Below are positions 48,906 to 58,191 of a stretch of DNA of 64,000 bases, one piece after another. How positions within the stretch are numbered: the first letter of the stretch is position 1; every line of letters starts with the position of its first letter. The stretch comes from Streptomyces sp. PH10-H1 (GTDB taxonomy: Bacteria > Actinomycetota > Actinomycetes > Streptomycetales > Streptomycetaceae): NCBI RefSeq assembly GCF_030063355.1, contig NZ_JASISZ010000008.1:53346-117345 (forward strand), given 5' to 3'. The notes below the pieces were generated by a model. It saw only the letters and a list, made by a program, of their open reading frames with translations, had not been told where the DNA came from and did not search any database. Both the position numbers and the translations under genes were made by a program.

Positions 48906-49829
48906 ATGACAAAGGCCATTGCCTTCACCGCTTTCGGCGACGCCGACGTACTGCGGCCCACCGACATCGAGGTGCCCGCTCCCGGACCGGGCCAGGTGCG
49001 CCTCGCGGTGCGTGCCGCCGGGGTCAACCCGCTCGACTTCAAGATCCGCAGCGGCTGGATGACCGAGGTCTTCCCCGTGCGGCTGCCGCACGTACCCGGC
49101 CTGGAGGCGTCCGGCACCGTGGAGGCGGTCGGCGAGGGCGTGACCGGCCTGGCGGTGGGCGACGAGGTCTTCGGCCCCGTCAACGGCGCCTACGCCGAGC
49201 AGTTGGTGGCGGGCGCCGACCGGCTGGCCGTCAAGCCCGCGTCACTGTCCTGGGAGGAGGCCGCGGCGCTGCCCGTCGCCGGCGAGACCGCCTGGCGTGC
49301 CCTGGAACTGCTGAACCTGACCGCGGGCGAGACGCTCCTCATACACGGTGCGGCAGGCGGCGTCGGGACCCTGGCGGTGCAGTTCGCCGTGGCCCGCGGC
49401 GCCCGGGTCATCGGTACCGCGAGCGAGGCCGGTCACGAGTACCTGCGCTCGCTGGGCGCCATCCCGGTCACCTACGGCGAGGGTCTGGCCGAGCGGGTCC
49501 GCGCGCTGACGGACGGACGGGTCGACGCCGTCCTGGACGCGTCAGGGCGGGACGTGCTGGGGGTGTCCGTGGAGCTGGCCGGCGGCCCCGAGCGGGTGGT
49601 GACCATCGCGGACGCGCCGGGCGCCCCGGCCCACCAGGTGCGTTTCTCCGGCGGCGGCCCGGGCGAGGACCGTACGGCGGACGCGCTGGCCAACGCGCTG
49701 GCCCTGCACGCGGCCGGCTCCCTCCGGCTGCGGATCCACCGCACGTACCCGCTCGGCGACGCCGCCGAGGCGCACCGCGCCAGCGAGCACGGTCACCTCA
49801 CCGGGAAGATCGTCCTCACCGTCGCCTGA
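48906..49829 (+). CDS. NADP-dependent oxidoreductase, zinc-free MDR (quinone oxidoreductase-like)
   Basis: The start ATG 48906 has GAGGAG 9 nt upstream; the protein is 307 residues. It has the medium-chain dehydrogenase layout: an N-terminal GroES-like domain (MTKAIAFTAFGDADVLRPTDIEVPAPGPGQV, RAAGVNPLDFKIRSG, HVPGLEASGTVEAVGEGV) and a Rossmann domain with IHGAAGGVGTLAVQFAVARGARVIGTAS. The Cys ligands of zinc enzymes are absent. It should reduce quinones or enones with NADPH. Its promoter lies beside the palindrome shared with the LuxR-type regulator, so it is the regulator's likely target. Confidence 0.92.
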   Translation: MTKAIAFTAFGDADVLRPTDIEVPAPGPGQVRLAVRAAGVNPLDFKIRSGWMTEVFPVRLPHVPGLEASGTVEAVGEGVTGLAVGDEVFGPVNGAYAEQLVAGADRLAVKPASLSWEEAAALPVAGETAWRALELLNLTAGETLLIHGAAGGVGTLAVQFAVARGARVIGTASEAGHEYLRSLGAIPVTYGEGLAERVRALTDGRVDAVLDASGRDVLGVSVELAGGPERVVTIADAPGAPAHQVRFSGGGPGEDRTADALANALALHAAGSLRLRIHRTYPLGDAAEAHRASEHGHLTGKIVLTVA

Positions 49830-49901
49830 GCGGCGCCGCGGCAACCGCCGGCCGGCGGCACTCCGACTCGGCGGACCGGCGGACCGGCTCAGCGGACCGG
49901 C

Positions 49902-50927
49902 TCAGAACACCGACTCGGCCTCGTCCATCCGGTCGTCGGGGACCCGCTTCAGCTCCACGACCGCGTCCGCGAGCGGCACCATCTCGATCTGGGTGCCGCG
50001 CAGGGCGGTCATATGGCCGAAGGCGCCCTTGTGGGCACCTTCGACCGCGTGCCAGCCGAAGCGGTTGGCCAGCACCCGGTCGTAGGCGGTGGGGACGCCG
50101 CCGCGCTGGACATGGCCGAGGATGACGGGACGCGCCTCCTTGCCGAGCCGCTCCTCCAGTTCGATGGCGAGCCGGGTGCCGATACCGCCGAACCGCTCGT
50201 GGCCGAACTTGTCGACCTCGCCCTTGCCGTAGTCCATGGTGCCCTCGGCGGGGTGGGCGCCTTCGGCGACGCAGATGACGGCGAACTTCTTGCCGCGGGC
50301 GAAGCGTTCCTCGACCATCGCGACCAGGTCGGCGGGGTCGAACGGCCGCTCCGGGATGCAGATGCCGTGCGCGCCGCCCGCCATGCCGGACTCCAGGGCG
50401 ATCCAGCCGGCGTGCCGGCCCATGACCTCGACGACCATGACGCGCTGATGGGATTCGGCGGTGGTCTTCAGCCGGTCGATGGCCTCGGTGGCGACCATGA
50501 CGGCGGTGTCGAAACCGAAGGTGCGGTCGGTGGCCGAGATGTCGTTGTCGATGGTCTTCGGCACGCCGACGACCGGCATTCCGGCCTCCGACAGCATCTT
50601 GGCGGCGGTCAGGGTTCCTTCGCCGCCGATGGGGATGAGGGCGTCGATCCCGTACTGCCGGCACAGCTCCTCGGCGTTGTCGGCGGCCTCGCGCAGCCGG
50701 CCGCGCTCCAGGCGCGCGGAGCCGAGGATGGTGCCGCCGCGGGCCAGGATGCCGCTGACCGAGTTGAGGCCGAGCGGACGGTAGCGGCCTTCGAGCAGCC
50801 CCACGAAGCCGTCCTCGAAGCCGATGACCTCGTCGCCGTGCCCGGTGAGCGCGCGGTGCACGACCGACCGGATCACGGCGTTGAGGCCGGGGCAGTCGCC
50901 GCCTGCGGTGAGGACTCCGATACGCAT
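49902..50927 (-). CDS. pfkA: 6-phosphofructokinase
   Basis: The 341-residue protein starts MRIGVLTAGGDCPGLNAVIRSVV (ATP site), with IPIGGEGTLTAAKML (GGEGT in place of the common GGDGT), PKTIDNDISATDRTFGFDTAV (PKTIDND catalytic loop) and EVMGRHAGWIALESG. It phosphorylates fructose 6-phosphate. The TIDND loop with actinobacterial features suggests an ATP-PFK of the A2 type, though PPi use cannot be excluded from sequence. AGGAG precedes the ATG. It is divergent from pta. Confidence 0.94.
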   Translation of the reverse strand: MRIGVLTAGGDCPGLNAVIRSVVHRALTGHGDEVIGFEDGFVGLLEGRYRPLGLNSVSGILARGGTILGSARLERGRLREAADNAEELCRQYGIDALIPIGGEGTLTAAKMLSEAGMPVVGVPKTIDNDISATDRTFGFDTAVMVATEAIDRLKTTAESHQRVMVVEVMGRHAGWIALESGMAGGAHGICIPERPFDPADLVAMVEERFARGKKFAVICVAEGAHPAEGTMDYGKGEVDKFGHERFGGIGTRLAIELEERLGKEARPVILGHVQRGGVPTAYDRVLANRFGWHAVEGAHKGAFGHMTALRGTQIEMVPLADAVVELKRVPDDRMDEAESVF

Positions 50928-51433
50928 GGGCTGGATTCTCCTGGGTTGTCACGGGGCGGTGGCTGTACCGTACGGATGCTGCGGGGGGCTCGGGGACCAG
51001 TGTGCTCACGTCGGACTCGCCGAACAGCCGGTCCGGTTCGCCATGCTCCATGCCCAGCTCGACACAGGCTGGACCGGCTGCGATGTCCCAGCCCAGCAGC
51101 TTCATGCCGAAGCCGTGCGCGACGGCTCCTCCCTCATCACCTTTTTTCACCCTATGGGAACTGTGCGGTGATCTGAACCACCCCGCATCCGCTGGGGGTC
51201 CTACGCGGTGTTCAGACCGTGCGCGCGGAACGCCCGCACCCGAGAAGGGTCGAAGGTCACCTCCCCGGGGGCCCTGTGTCAGCAAGCGTCGGCACCAGCG
51301 CCGCGTTAGCGTCTTGGGGTAGGCACGAACCGGAGAACAGCGGCAGGGAAAGCGGCGAGAAGCGGCAAGAAGCAGCGATGAGCCAGGCAGCGATGAGCAG
51401 CAACCCAGCGCGACGATGGATCGGAGAACGCGC
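50928..51433. other. Divergent pfkA-pta intergenic region with a coding-like stretch
   Basis: This 506-bp gap carries no accepted gene. On the minus strand about 51105-50945 reads MKLLGWDIAAGPACVELGM and onward with strong GC bias at third positions, but the frame has no stop before it runs into pfkA in a different frame. It may be a small gene overlapping pfkA, a decayed gene, or chance. The pta ribosome site GGAG is at 51423-51426. Confidence 0.45.
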
Positions 51434-53521
51434 GTGACGCGCAGCGTCTATGTAACGGGGATCGGCCGCGGCGACGGCCGCCAGGTGGTCGAACTTGGGG
51501 TGATGGAGCTTCTGACCCGCCAGGTCGACCGGGTGGGCGTCTTCCGGCCGCTGGTCCACAACGGACCCGACCACGTGTTCGATCTGCTGCGCAGCCGGTA
51601 CCGGCTGACCCAGGACGCCTCCACGGTCTACGGCATGGGATACGAGGCGGCGGCCGCCCTCCAGGCCGAGCAGGGGCGCGATGCGCTGATCTCACGGCTG
51701 GTGGACCGTTTCCTCGAGGTCGCGCGGGAGTACGAGGCGGTGCTGATTCTCGGCTCCGACTTCGCAGAAACGAATCTTCCGGCGGAGCTGGGCATCAACG
51801 CCCGCCTCGCCAACGAATGCGGCGCCTCCGTGCTGCCGGTGATCGGCGGCCTCGACCAGACGGCCGAATCGGTGGTCGCCGAGGTCCGTAACGCCCATCA
51901 CGCCTACACCAACCTCGGCTGCGACGTCATCGCCATCGTGGCCAACCGGGTCGACCCGGCGGAGGTCGCCGAGGCCGGCGAGCGGCTCGGCCGCCGGCCC
52001 GACGTCCCCGTCTACGTCATACCCGACGAACCCTCGCTGTCGGCGCCCACCGTCGCCCAGATCGTCGAGGCGCTCGGCGCGGAGGTTCTGCTCGGCGACG
52101 ACGCCGGTCTCTCCCGCGACGCGCTGGACTTCGTCTTCGGCGGCGCGATGCTGCCTGCCTTCCTGCCCGCGCTGACCCCCGGCTGCCTGGTGGTCACCCC
52201 CGGGGACCGCGCCGACCTCATCATCGGCTCGCTCGCCGCCCACTCGGCGGGCGCCCCGCCGATCGCGGGTGTGCTGCTCACCCTCGACGAGCGGCCGGGC
52301 CCCGACATCCTGGCGCTGGCGGCGCGGCTCGCCCCCGGCACTCCGGTGATCGCGGTGGCGGCCGGCAGCTTCCCCACCGCCGCCGAGCTGTTCACGCTGG
52401 ACGGCCGGCTCGGCGCGGGCACCCCGCGCAAGGCGGAGACCGCGCTCGGGCTCTTCGAAACCCACGTGGACACCGCCGAGTTGACGCAGCGGCTGTCGGT
52501 CGCGCGCAGTGAGCGCGTCACCCCGATGATGTTCGAGCACACCCTGATCGAGCGCGCCCGCGCCGGACGCCGCCGCATCGTGCTGCCGGAAGGCACCGAG
52601 GAGCGCATCCTGCGCGCCGCCGAAGTGCTGCTGCGGCGCGGCGTGTGCGATCTGATCCTGCTCGGCGAGGAGGACGTGGTCCGCAAGAAGGCCGCCGACC
52701 TGGGCATCAGCCTCGACCAGCCGGGCGCCACCGTCATCGACCCGCAGACCTCACCACTGCGGGAGCGTTTCGCCGAGCTGTACGCGAAGCTGCGCGCCCA
52801 CAAGAACGTGTCCTACGAGCTGGCCTATGACGTCGTCGCCGACGTCTCGTACTTCGGCACCCTGATGGTGCAGGAGGGCCTGGCCGACGGCATGGTGTCG
52901 GGTGCGGTTCATTCCACGGCCGCCACCATCCGACCGGCCTTCGAGGTCATCAAGACCGCTCCCGGCGCGGCGATCGTCAGTTCCGTCTTCTTCATGTGCC
53001 TGGCCGACAAGGTCCTCGTCTACGGGGACTGCGCGGTCAACCCCGACCCGGACGCCGAGCAGCTGGCGGACATCGCCATCCAGGCGGCGGCCACCGCAGC
53101 CCAGTTCGGCGTGGAGCCGCGGATCGCGATGCTGTCGTACTCCACCGGAACCTCCGGTTCCGGCGCGGATGTCGACAAGGTTCGCAAGGCCACCGAGCTG
53201 GTGCGCGAGCGCCGCCCCGATCTGGCCGTGGACGGTCCGATCCAGTACGACGCGGCCGTCGAACCGTCGGTCGCGGCCACCAAGATGCCCGGCTCCGCGG
53301 TCGCCGGCCAGGCCACCGTGCTCGTCTTCCCCGACCTCAACACCGGCAACAACACCTACAAGGCCGTACAGCGGTCGGCCGGCGCTGTCGCCGTGGGGCC
53401 GGTGCTGCAGGGCCTGCGCAAGCCGGTCAACGACCTGTCGCGCGGCGCGCTCGTCCAGGACATCGTCAACACGGTCGCCATCACCGCCATTCAGGCGCAG
53501 GGCGAAGGAGAGACCCAGTGA
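51434..53521 (+). CDS. pta: Phosphate acetyltransferase (long, DRTGG-containing form)
   Basis: I take GTG 51434 (TRSVYVTGIGRGDGRQ) as start, with GGAG 7 nt upstream; an ATG six codons earlier is less likely. The 695-residue protein has an N-terminal BioD-like P-loop-fold domain (about 1-200), a middle DRTGG-type domain (about 205-325), and the C-terminal PTA catalytic domain (about 365-690: RRRIVLPEGTEERILRAAEVLL, FFMCLADKVLVYGDCAVNPDPD, AMLSYSTGTSGSGADVDKV, VFPDLNTGNNTYKAVQRS). It interconverts acetyl-CoA and acetyl phosphate. It is coupled to ackA by a GTGA overlap. Confidence 0.95.
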   Translation: MTRSVYVTGIGRGDGRQVVELGVMELLTRQVDRVGVFRPLVHNGPDHVFDLLRSRYRLTQDASTVYGMGYEAAAALQAEQGRDALISRLVDRFLEVAREYEAVLILGSDFAETNLPAELGINARLANECGASVLPVIGGLDQTAESVVAEVRNAHHAYTNLGCDVIAIVANRVDPAEVAEAGERLGRRPDVPVYVIPDEPSLSAPTVAQIVEALGAEVLLGDDAGLSRDALDFVFGGAMLPAFLPALTPGCLVVTPGDRADLIIGSLAAHSAGAPPIAGVLLTLDERPGPDILALAARLAPGTPVIAVAAGSFPTAAELFTLDGRLGAGTPRKAETALGLFETHVDTAELTQRLSVARSERVTPMMFEHTLIERARAGRRRIVLPEGTEERILRAAEVLLRRGVCDLILLGEEDVVRKKAADLGISLDQPGATVIDPQTSPLRERFAELYAKLRAHKNVSYELAYDVVADVSYFGTLMVQEGLADGMVSGAVHSTAATIRPAFEVIKTAPGAAIVSSVFFMCLADKVLVYGDCAVNPDPDAEQLADIAIQAAATAAQFGVEPRIAMLSYSTGTSGSGADVDKVRKATELVRERRPDLAVDGPIQYDAAVEPSVAATKMPGSAVAGQATVLVFPDLNTGNNTYKAVQRSAGAVAVGPVLQGLRKPVNDLSRGALVQDIVNTVAITAIQAQGEGETQ

Positions 53522-54678
53522 GCAGCCCCTCCCGCGTCCTCGTCCTCAACTCCGGCTCGTCCTCGGTCAAGTACCAGCTGCTGGACATGGCGGCGGTGCC
53601 GGACGGGGACGCGAGGCTCGCCTCCGGGCTGGTCGAGCGGATCGGCGAGGGCGAGGTCGCCGACCACGGCGCCGCGCTGCGGATCATCGCCCAGGAGCTG
53701 CGCGAACAGGACCTCGGCCTCGACTCCCCCGCGCTGGCGGCGGTCGGCCACCGGGTGGTGCACGGCGGTACGCGCTTCACGGAGCCGACACTGATCACCG
53801 ACGACGTCGTCGCGGAGATCGAGAAGCTGGTGCCGCTCGCCCCGCTGCACAATCCGGCGAACATCACCGGTATCAAGGTCGCCCGCGAGCTGCGCCCCGA
53901 CCTGCCGCAGGTCGCGGTCTTCGACACCGCGTTCCACGCGACGATCCCCGCGCACGCCGCCCGCTACGCGATCGACACCAGAACGGCCGACACGTTCGAC
54001 ATCCGGCGCTACGGCTTCCACGGCACCTCGCACGCCTTCGTCTCCCGGGCCGCAGCGAAGCTGCTCGGCGCGGAGCCTTCGCAGGTCAACGTCATCGTGC
54101 TGCACCTGGGCAATGGGGCGTCGGCCTCGGCCGTCGCGGGCGGTGTCTGTGTGGACACCTCGATGGGTCTGACCCCGCTGGAGGGTCTGGTCATGGGTAC
54201 CCGTTCTGGCGATCTCGACCCGGCGGTAGTCTTCCACCTGGCGCGCGTAGGTGGAATGACGGTGGACGAGATCGACACCCTGCTCAACAAACGCAGCGGC
54301 CTGCTCGGCCTGTGCGGTGACAACGACATGCGCGAGATCGGGCGCCGGATGGCCGAGGGCGACCGAGCCGCCCAGCTGGCGTTCGACATCTACATCCACC
54401 GCCTGCGCAAATACGTCGGCGCGTACACGGCCGTCCTCGGCCGGGTGGATGCCATCGCCTTCACCGCCGGAGTCGGCGAGAACTCCCCCGCGGTGCGGGA
54501 AGCGGCCCTGCGGGGCCTGGACACCTTCGGTATCGAGGTCGACGCCGTGCGCAATGCCGTACGCGGCACCGCACCGCGGCTGATCTCCACCGAGACCAGC
54601 CGGGTCGCGGTGGCCGTGGTGCCCACCGACGAAGAGCTCGAGATCGCCCGCGCCACCTATGCACTCGCCCATGGCTGA
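53518..54678 (+). CDS. ackA: Acetate kinase
   Basis: The start is GTG 53518, overlapping the pta stop, with GAAGGAGA upstream; 386 residues. It shows the ASKHA kinase motifs VLVLNSGSSSVKYQLLDM (first phosphate site), GHRVVHGGTRF, FDTAFHATIPAHAARYAID, RRYGFHGTSHAFV, VLHLGNGASASAVAGG and FTAGVGENSPAVREAAL. It converts acetyl phosphate and ADP to acetate and ATP. With pta it forms the acetate overflow and activation pathway, next to pyk and pfkA. Confidence 0.96.
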   Translation: MSSPSRVLVLNSGSSSVKYQLLDMAAVPDGDARLASGLVERIGEGEVADHGAALRIIAQELREQDLGLDSPALAAVGHRVVHGGTRFTEPTLITDDVVAEIEKLVPLAPLHNPANITGIKVARELRPDLPQVAVFDTAFHATIPAHAARYAIDTRTADTFDIRRYGFHGTSHAFVSRAAAKLLGAEPSQVNVIVLHLGNGASASAVAGGVCVDTSMGLTPLEGLVMGTRSGDLDPAVVFHLARVGGMTVDEIDTLLNKRSGLLGLCGDNDMREIGRRMAEGDRAAQLAFDIYIHRLRKYVGAYTAVLGRVDAIAFTAGVGENSPAVREAALRGLDTFGIEVDAVRNAVRGTAPRLISTETSRVAVAVVPTDEELEIARATYALAHG

Positions 54679-54729
54679 CCCCGCTTACCCACGACGCCCC
54701 AGGATTATTCCGGAGCGGAACAAACCCGA

Positions 54730-54735
54730 TAGGAT
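54730..54735 (+). promoter_or_regulatory. -10 box of a probable leaderless pyk promoter
   Basis: TAGGAT ends 7 nt before ATG 54743. No ribosome site fits this ATG, so pyk may be leaderless and transcribed apart from pta-ackA. Confidence 0.5.
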
Positions 54736-54742
54736 TGCGCCC

Positions 54743-56173
54743 ATGCGCCGAGCAAAGATCGTTTGCACCCTGGGTCCCGCCGTCGACTCCTACGACCAGC
54801 TCAAGACGCTGGCCGAAGCCGGCATGAACGTGGCCCGTTTCAACTTCAGCCACGGCACTCACGCCGAGCACGAGGAGCGCTACCAGCGGGTGCGCAAGGT
54901 CTCGGAGGAGACCGGCCGTGCGATCGGCGTCCTCGCCGACCTGCAGGGCCCCAAGATCCGCCTCGCCAAGTTCGCCGACGGCCCCGTCGAGCTGGTCTCG
55001 GGTGACGAGTTCACCATCACCGCCGAGGACGTCCCCGGCGACCGGACCATCTGCGGCACCACCTACAAGGGCCTGCCGGGCGACGTCAGCAAGGGCGACC
55101 CGATCCTGATCAACGACGGAAACGTCGCGCTGCGGGTCATCGAGGTCAGCGGGCCGCAGGTGCGCTGTCTGGTCGTCGAGGGCGGAGTGATCTCCGACCA
55201 CAAGGGCATCAACCTTCCCGGCGCGGCCGTGAACGTCCCGGCGCTGTCCGAGAAGGACATCGAGGACCTGCGCTTCGCACTGGCGATGGGCGTCGACATG
55301 GTCGCGCTGTCCTTCGTCCGCGACGCCTCCGACGTCAAGGACGTCCACCGCGTGATGGACGAGGAGGGCCGCCGCGTCCCCGTCATCGCCAAGGTGGAGA
55401 AGCCGCAGGCGGTCGACAACATGGAGGCCGTGGTCATGGCCTTCGACGCGGTCATGGTCGCCCGCGGCGACCTCGCCGTGGAGTATCCACTGGAGCGGGT
55501 GCCGGTCGTCCAGAAGCGGCTCATCGAGCTGTGCCGCCGCAACGCCAAGCCGGTGATCGTCGCGACCCAGATGATGGAGTCGATGATCACCAACTCGCGG
55601 CCGACCCGCGCCGAGGCGTCCGACGTCGCCAACGCGATCCTCGACGGCGCCGACGCGGTCATGCTGTCCGCCGAGTCCTCCGTGGGCAAGTACCCGATCG
55701 ACACGGTCAAGACGATGTCCCGCATCGTCGAGGCCGCCGAGGAGGAACTGCTCAAGCGCGGCCTGCAGCCGCTCGCGCCCGGCAAGAAGCCGCGCACCCA
55801 GGGTGGCGCCGTCGCCCGCGCCGCGGCCGAGCTCGCCGACTTCCTGGACGCCAAGACCCTGGTCGCGTTCACCCAGTCCGGCGACACCGCCCGCCGGCTG
55901 GCCCGCTACCGCGTCCCGGCCCCGGTGCTGGCCTTCACCACCGACCCCTCGACCCGTAACCAGCTCACGCTGACCTGGGGCGTCGAGACGTACGTGGTCC
56001 CCTTCGTCGACAACACAGACGCCATGGTCGAGGTCGTCGACGGCGAGATGCTGAAGCTCAAGGAGTACAACGCGGGCGACACGGTGATCATCACCGCCGG
56101 ATCGCCCCCCGGCGTCCCCGGCACCACCAACATGGTCCGGGTCCACCACCTGGGCGGCGACCAGCGCGCGTAG
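54743..56173 (+). CDS. pyk: Pyruvate kinase
   Basis: From ATG 54743 the protein has 476 residues and begins MRRAKIVCTLGPAVDSYDQL, the universal N-terminus; the upstream open frame does not look coding. Motifs include MNVARFNFSHGTHAEHEER, LADLQGPKIRLAKF, VIAKVEKPQAVDNMEAVVMAFDAVMVARGDLAVE (active-site Lys and Mg2+ Glu), PVIVATQMMESMI and TRAEASDVANAILDG. It makes pyruvate and ATP from phosphoenolpyruvate. An intrinsic terminator with a U-tract follows. Confidence 0.96.
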   Translation: MRRAKIVCTLGPAVDSYDQLKTLAEAGMNVARFNFSHGTHAEHEERYQRVRKVSEETGRAIGVLADLQGPKIRLAKFADGPVELVSGDEFTITAEDVPGDRTICGTTYKGLPGDVSKGDPILINDGNVALRVIEVSGPQVRCLVVEGGVISDHKGINLPGAAVNVPALSEKDIEDLRFALAMGVDMVALSFVRDASDVKDVHRVMDEEGRRVPVIAKVEKPQAVDNMEAVVMAFDAVMVARGDLAVEYPLERVPVVQKRLIELCRRNAKPVIVATQMMESMITNSRPTRAEASDVANAILDGADAVMLSAESSVGKYPIDTVKTMSRIVEAAEEELLKRGLQPLAPGKKPRTQGGAVARAAAELADFLDAKTLVAFTQSGDTARRLARYRVPAPVLAFTTDPSTRNQLTLTWGVETYVVPFVDNTDAMVEVVDGEMLKLKEYNAGDTVIITAGSPPGVPGTTNMVRVHHLGGDQRA

Positions 56174-56188
56174 CGCCGGTGTGCCACG

Positions 56189-56237
56189 CGCCGAGGGCGC
56201 CAATTCCCTTGCTGGGGTTGGCGCCCTCGGCGTTTTT
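56189..56237 (+). terminator. Intrinsic terminator after pyk
   Basis: CGCCGAGGGCGCCAA (56189-56203) pairs perfectly with 56218-56232 and is followed by TTTTT (56233-56237). It is the most classical rho-independent terminator in the window. Confidence 0.92.
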
Positions 56238-56286
56238 GCGGCTCCCGGACGGGTCTGTACGGGTACTTCCTTACGGGTACTTCCCT

Positions 56287-57561
56287 CTACGGGTACGTGC
56301 CCCGGGTGATCGTCGAGCGCATGTTGCTGATGTGGAGCGTGCCGCCGAACTGGCCGGCCTGGCGGATCTTGACGTTGGTGAAGACCGCCAGGGGGACGTT
56401 GATCGGGGGCGGGGTGTCGGGGCTGAAGGTGACCGGGATGAGGCCGAAGAGGTTGCCCTTCAGCTCCTCGGTGTACATGGTCACCGTGCCGTTCTGGATC
56501 GTCGACGTCGTGCCGGGGCCCTGCACGTGGTAGAGCTCCCCGTTGGCGCTGACGATCTGGTGCAGGTCCTTGATGTCCAGCGATGACGCGGTGAACTTCA
56601 GGACCTTCTTCACCACGCCGCCGGCCGTCTTGACCGTGACGATGCCCTTGTAGTCCAGGCCCTTCAGCGTCAGCACGCTGGACTCCAGGAACCACGGCTG
56701 GTCCGGGAGCGGAGCCGGGGTCTGCTCGTACTGCGCGTTGGCCAGTGCCTTGGCGTCGTGGGTCGGGCACGGGAACGGCGTCTTGCCGTCCGCCGAGCTC
56801 GGGGTGGCCGACGGCGTGGCGGTGGCGGACTTAGCCGCCGCCAGGGCCTTCGCCGCCTTGTCCTGAGCGGCCTTGGTGACCTCAGCGGTCTTGCCCGGCG
56901 TGGCGGACGGGGACTCCGACGACGTCGGCACCGGCGCCTTGCTCGGGCTCGTGCTCGGCGCGGTCGTGGGCGCTGTGGTGGGCGCCGTCGTCGGAGCCGT
57001 CGTCGGAGCGGCCGGCTTGATGCCGAGGAGATCCTTGAGCACATCGCCGACACCCAGCGGGTCCAGCGGGTTGACGGTCTTCGTCGGGCTCGGCGTCGCG
57101 GCCGGGCTCGTACTGGTGCTGGGCACGGCCTTGGCTGCGGCCTTCGCGGCAGCATCGGCTGCGGCCTGCGGGTCGGCCGCGCTCGCGGACGGGCTCGGCG
57201 AGGAGCTCGGCTTCGTGCTCGGCGTGGCGCTCGGCGTGACGCTCTCCGACGCGGTCGGCTTCGGGCTCTTCGTCGTGGCCGTGGCGCCCGGAGCAGGCGT
57301 GTCGGACTGCGTGACGCACGGACCGGGCGCGTACGGGTTCTTCGGCATCTCGTCGGCCAGCGCGAGATGCGGCGTTATGCCCATGCCCATCAGTACCGCC
57401 GTGGGCATCGCGGCGATGGCTATCGCCTTGCCCGCGGGCATCTGCAACTTGGTGAACAGGGATCTTCTCGGCGCCGCGTGACGCGGCGCCACTCTCGTAC
57501 GGGATCCGTCGCTGTCGGCCGGCTGGGCCTCGTCACCCCGCACGGTGCCTCCCATTGTCAT
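56287..57561 (-). CDS. Secreted or membrane-attached Ser/Thr/Pro/Ala-rich protein of the DUF6230/DUF6114 module
   Basis: The start is uncertain: ATG 57561, ATG 57555 or GTG 57543 (GGGAGG 4 nt upstream) all overlap the end of the DUF6114 gene. From 57561 it has 424 residues. A hydrophobic segment KLQMPAGKAIAIAAMPTAVLMGMGI followed by ALADE looks like a signal or anchor. About 200 residues of Ser/Thr/Pro/Ala low-complexity sequence follow, including an APTT tandem run, and then a globular C-terminal part (WFLESSVLTLKGLDYKGIVTV through NMRSTITRGTYP) with beta-strand character. I do not recognise the domain. The order with DUF6114 and DUF6230 suggests a shared cell-envelope role. Confidence 0.75.
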   Translation of the reverse strand: MTMGGTVRGDEAQPADSDGSRTRVAPRHAAPRRSLFTKLQMPAGKAIAIAAMPTAVLMGMGITPHLALADEMPKNPYAPGPCVTQSDTPAPGATATTKSPKPTASESVTPSATPSTKPSSSPSPSASAADPQAAADAAAKAAAKAVPSTSTSPAATPSPTKTVNPLDPLGVGDVLKDLLGIKPAAPTTAPTTAPTTAPTTAPSTSPSKAPVPTSSESPSATPGKTAEVTKAAQDKAAKALAAAKSATATPSATPSSADGKTPFPCPTHDAKALANAQYEQTPAPLPDQPWFLESSVLTLKGLDYKGIVTVKTAGGVVKKVLKFTASSLDIKDLHQIVSANGELYHVQGPGTTSTIQNGTVTMYTEELKGNLFGLIPVTFSPDTPPPINVPLAVFTNVKIRQAGQFGGTLHISNMRSTITRGTYP

Positions 57562-58102
57562 TGGTGGTCTCTTCGTCCGCTCCGGCGCCCGGCGACACCG
57601 CGTGCTTCTCCAGCTGCGGACGGGACTGCGGTTCCGCGTGGCCGCCGTCCGCCGTATCGTCCGGCAGCTCGGCCGACTGAACCGGTTCCGCCGCAGGAAC
57701 ACCGGGCGCCCATGCGATAGCGAGCGCGCCTCCGAACAATCCCAGCAGGAAGCCGATCAGGAAACCACCGAAGTTGGACACCGGGATCGACACGAGTGAC
57801 AGCAGGATCGCGGCAACACCCGCGAATATCCGTACGAGTGGCTGGAACCACATGGTCAGGCCGAGCACCATCAGCAGGATGCCGATAACCAGTGAGCCCG
57901 CACCGGCCGTGGTCGACATCCGTACGGTGAGCTGGCCGAGGGTCATGTTCGCGTACGGGAAGTACGCGATGGGGATCCCGCCCAGGATGGTCAGCAGACC
58001 TGCCCAGAACGGCCGCTGCCAACGCCAGGCGCGGAAGTGCGAGCGGACTGCTTGCTGGAAGGTCGGTTCGTGGTCACTCAGCCCTGGCGACTCGGCACTC
58101 AT
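57533..58102 (-). CDS. DUF6114 family membrane protein
   Basis: The 189-residue protein has about four membrane helices between residues 30 and 130 (FWAGLLTILGGIPIAYFPY, SLVIGILLMVLGLTMWF, IFAGVAAILLSLVSIPV, FLIGFLLGLFGGALAIAW), then a hydrophilic acidic C-terminal tail. An N-terminal amphipathic stretch (FRAWRWQRPFW) precedes the first helix. DUF6114 proteins are found in actinobacteria next to DUF6230 proteins; their function is unknown. It sits 90 bp after the DUF6230 gene with a hairpin between, and overlaps the next gene. Confidence 0.85.
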   Translation of the reverse strand: MSAESPGLSDHEPTFQQAVRSHFRAWRWQRPFWAGLLTILGGIPIAYFPYANMTLGQLTVRMSTTAGAGSLVIGILLMVLGLTMWFQPLVRIFAGVAAILLSLVSIPVSNFGGFLIGFLLGLFGGALAIAWAPGVPAAEPVQSAELPDDTADGGHAEPQSRPQLEKHAVSPGAGADEETTNDNGRHRAG

Positions 58103-58147
58103 GGAACAGCTCCCTGGGACTGGCTTTTGCGCAAGAAAGTTGGAGGC

Positions 58148-58183
58148 CAGGCCGGGTGCGGGACGATCCCCGCACCCGGCCTG
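58148..58183 (-). terminator. Hairpin between DUF6230 and DUF6114 genes
   Basis: CAGGCCGGGTGCGGG (58148-58162) pairs perfectly with 58169-58183 around ACGATC. It follows the DUF6230 stop on the minus strand, so it may end or partly attenuate that transcript. Confidence 0.65.
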
Positions 58184-58191
58184 TCACGTGC

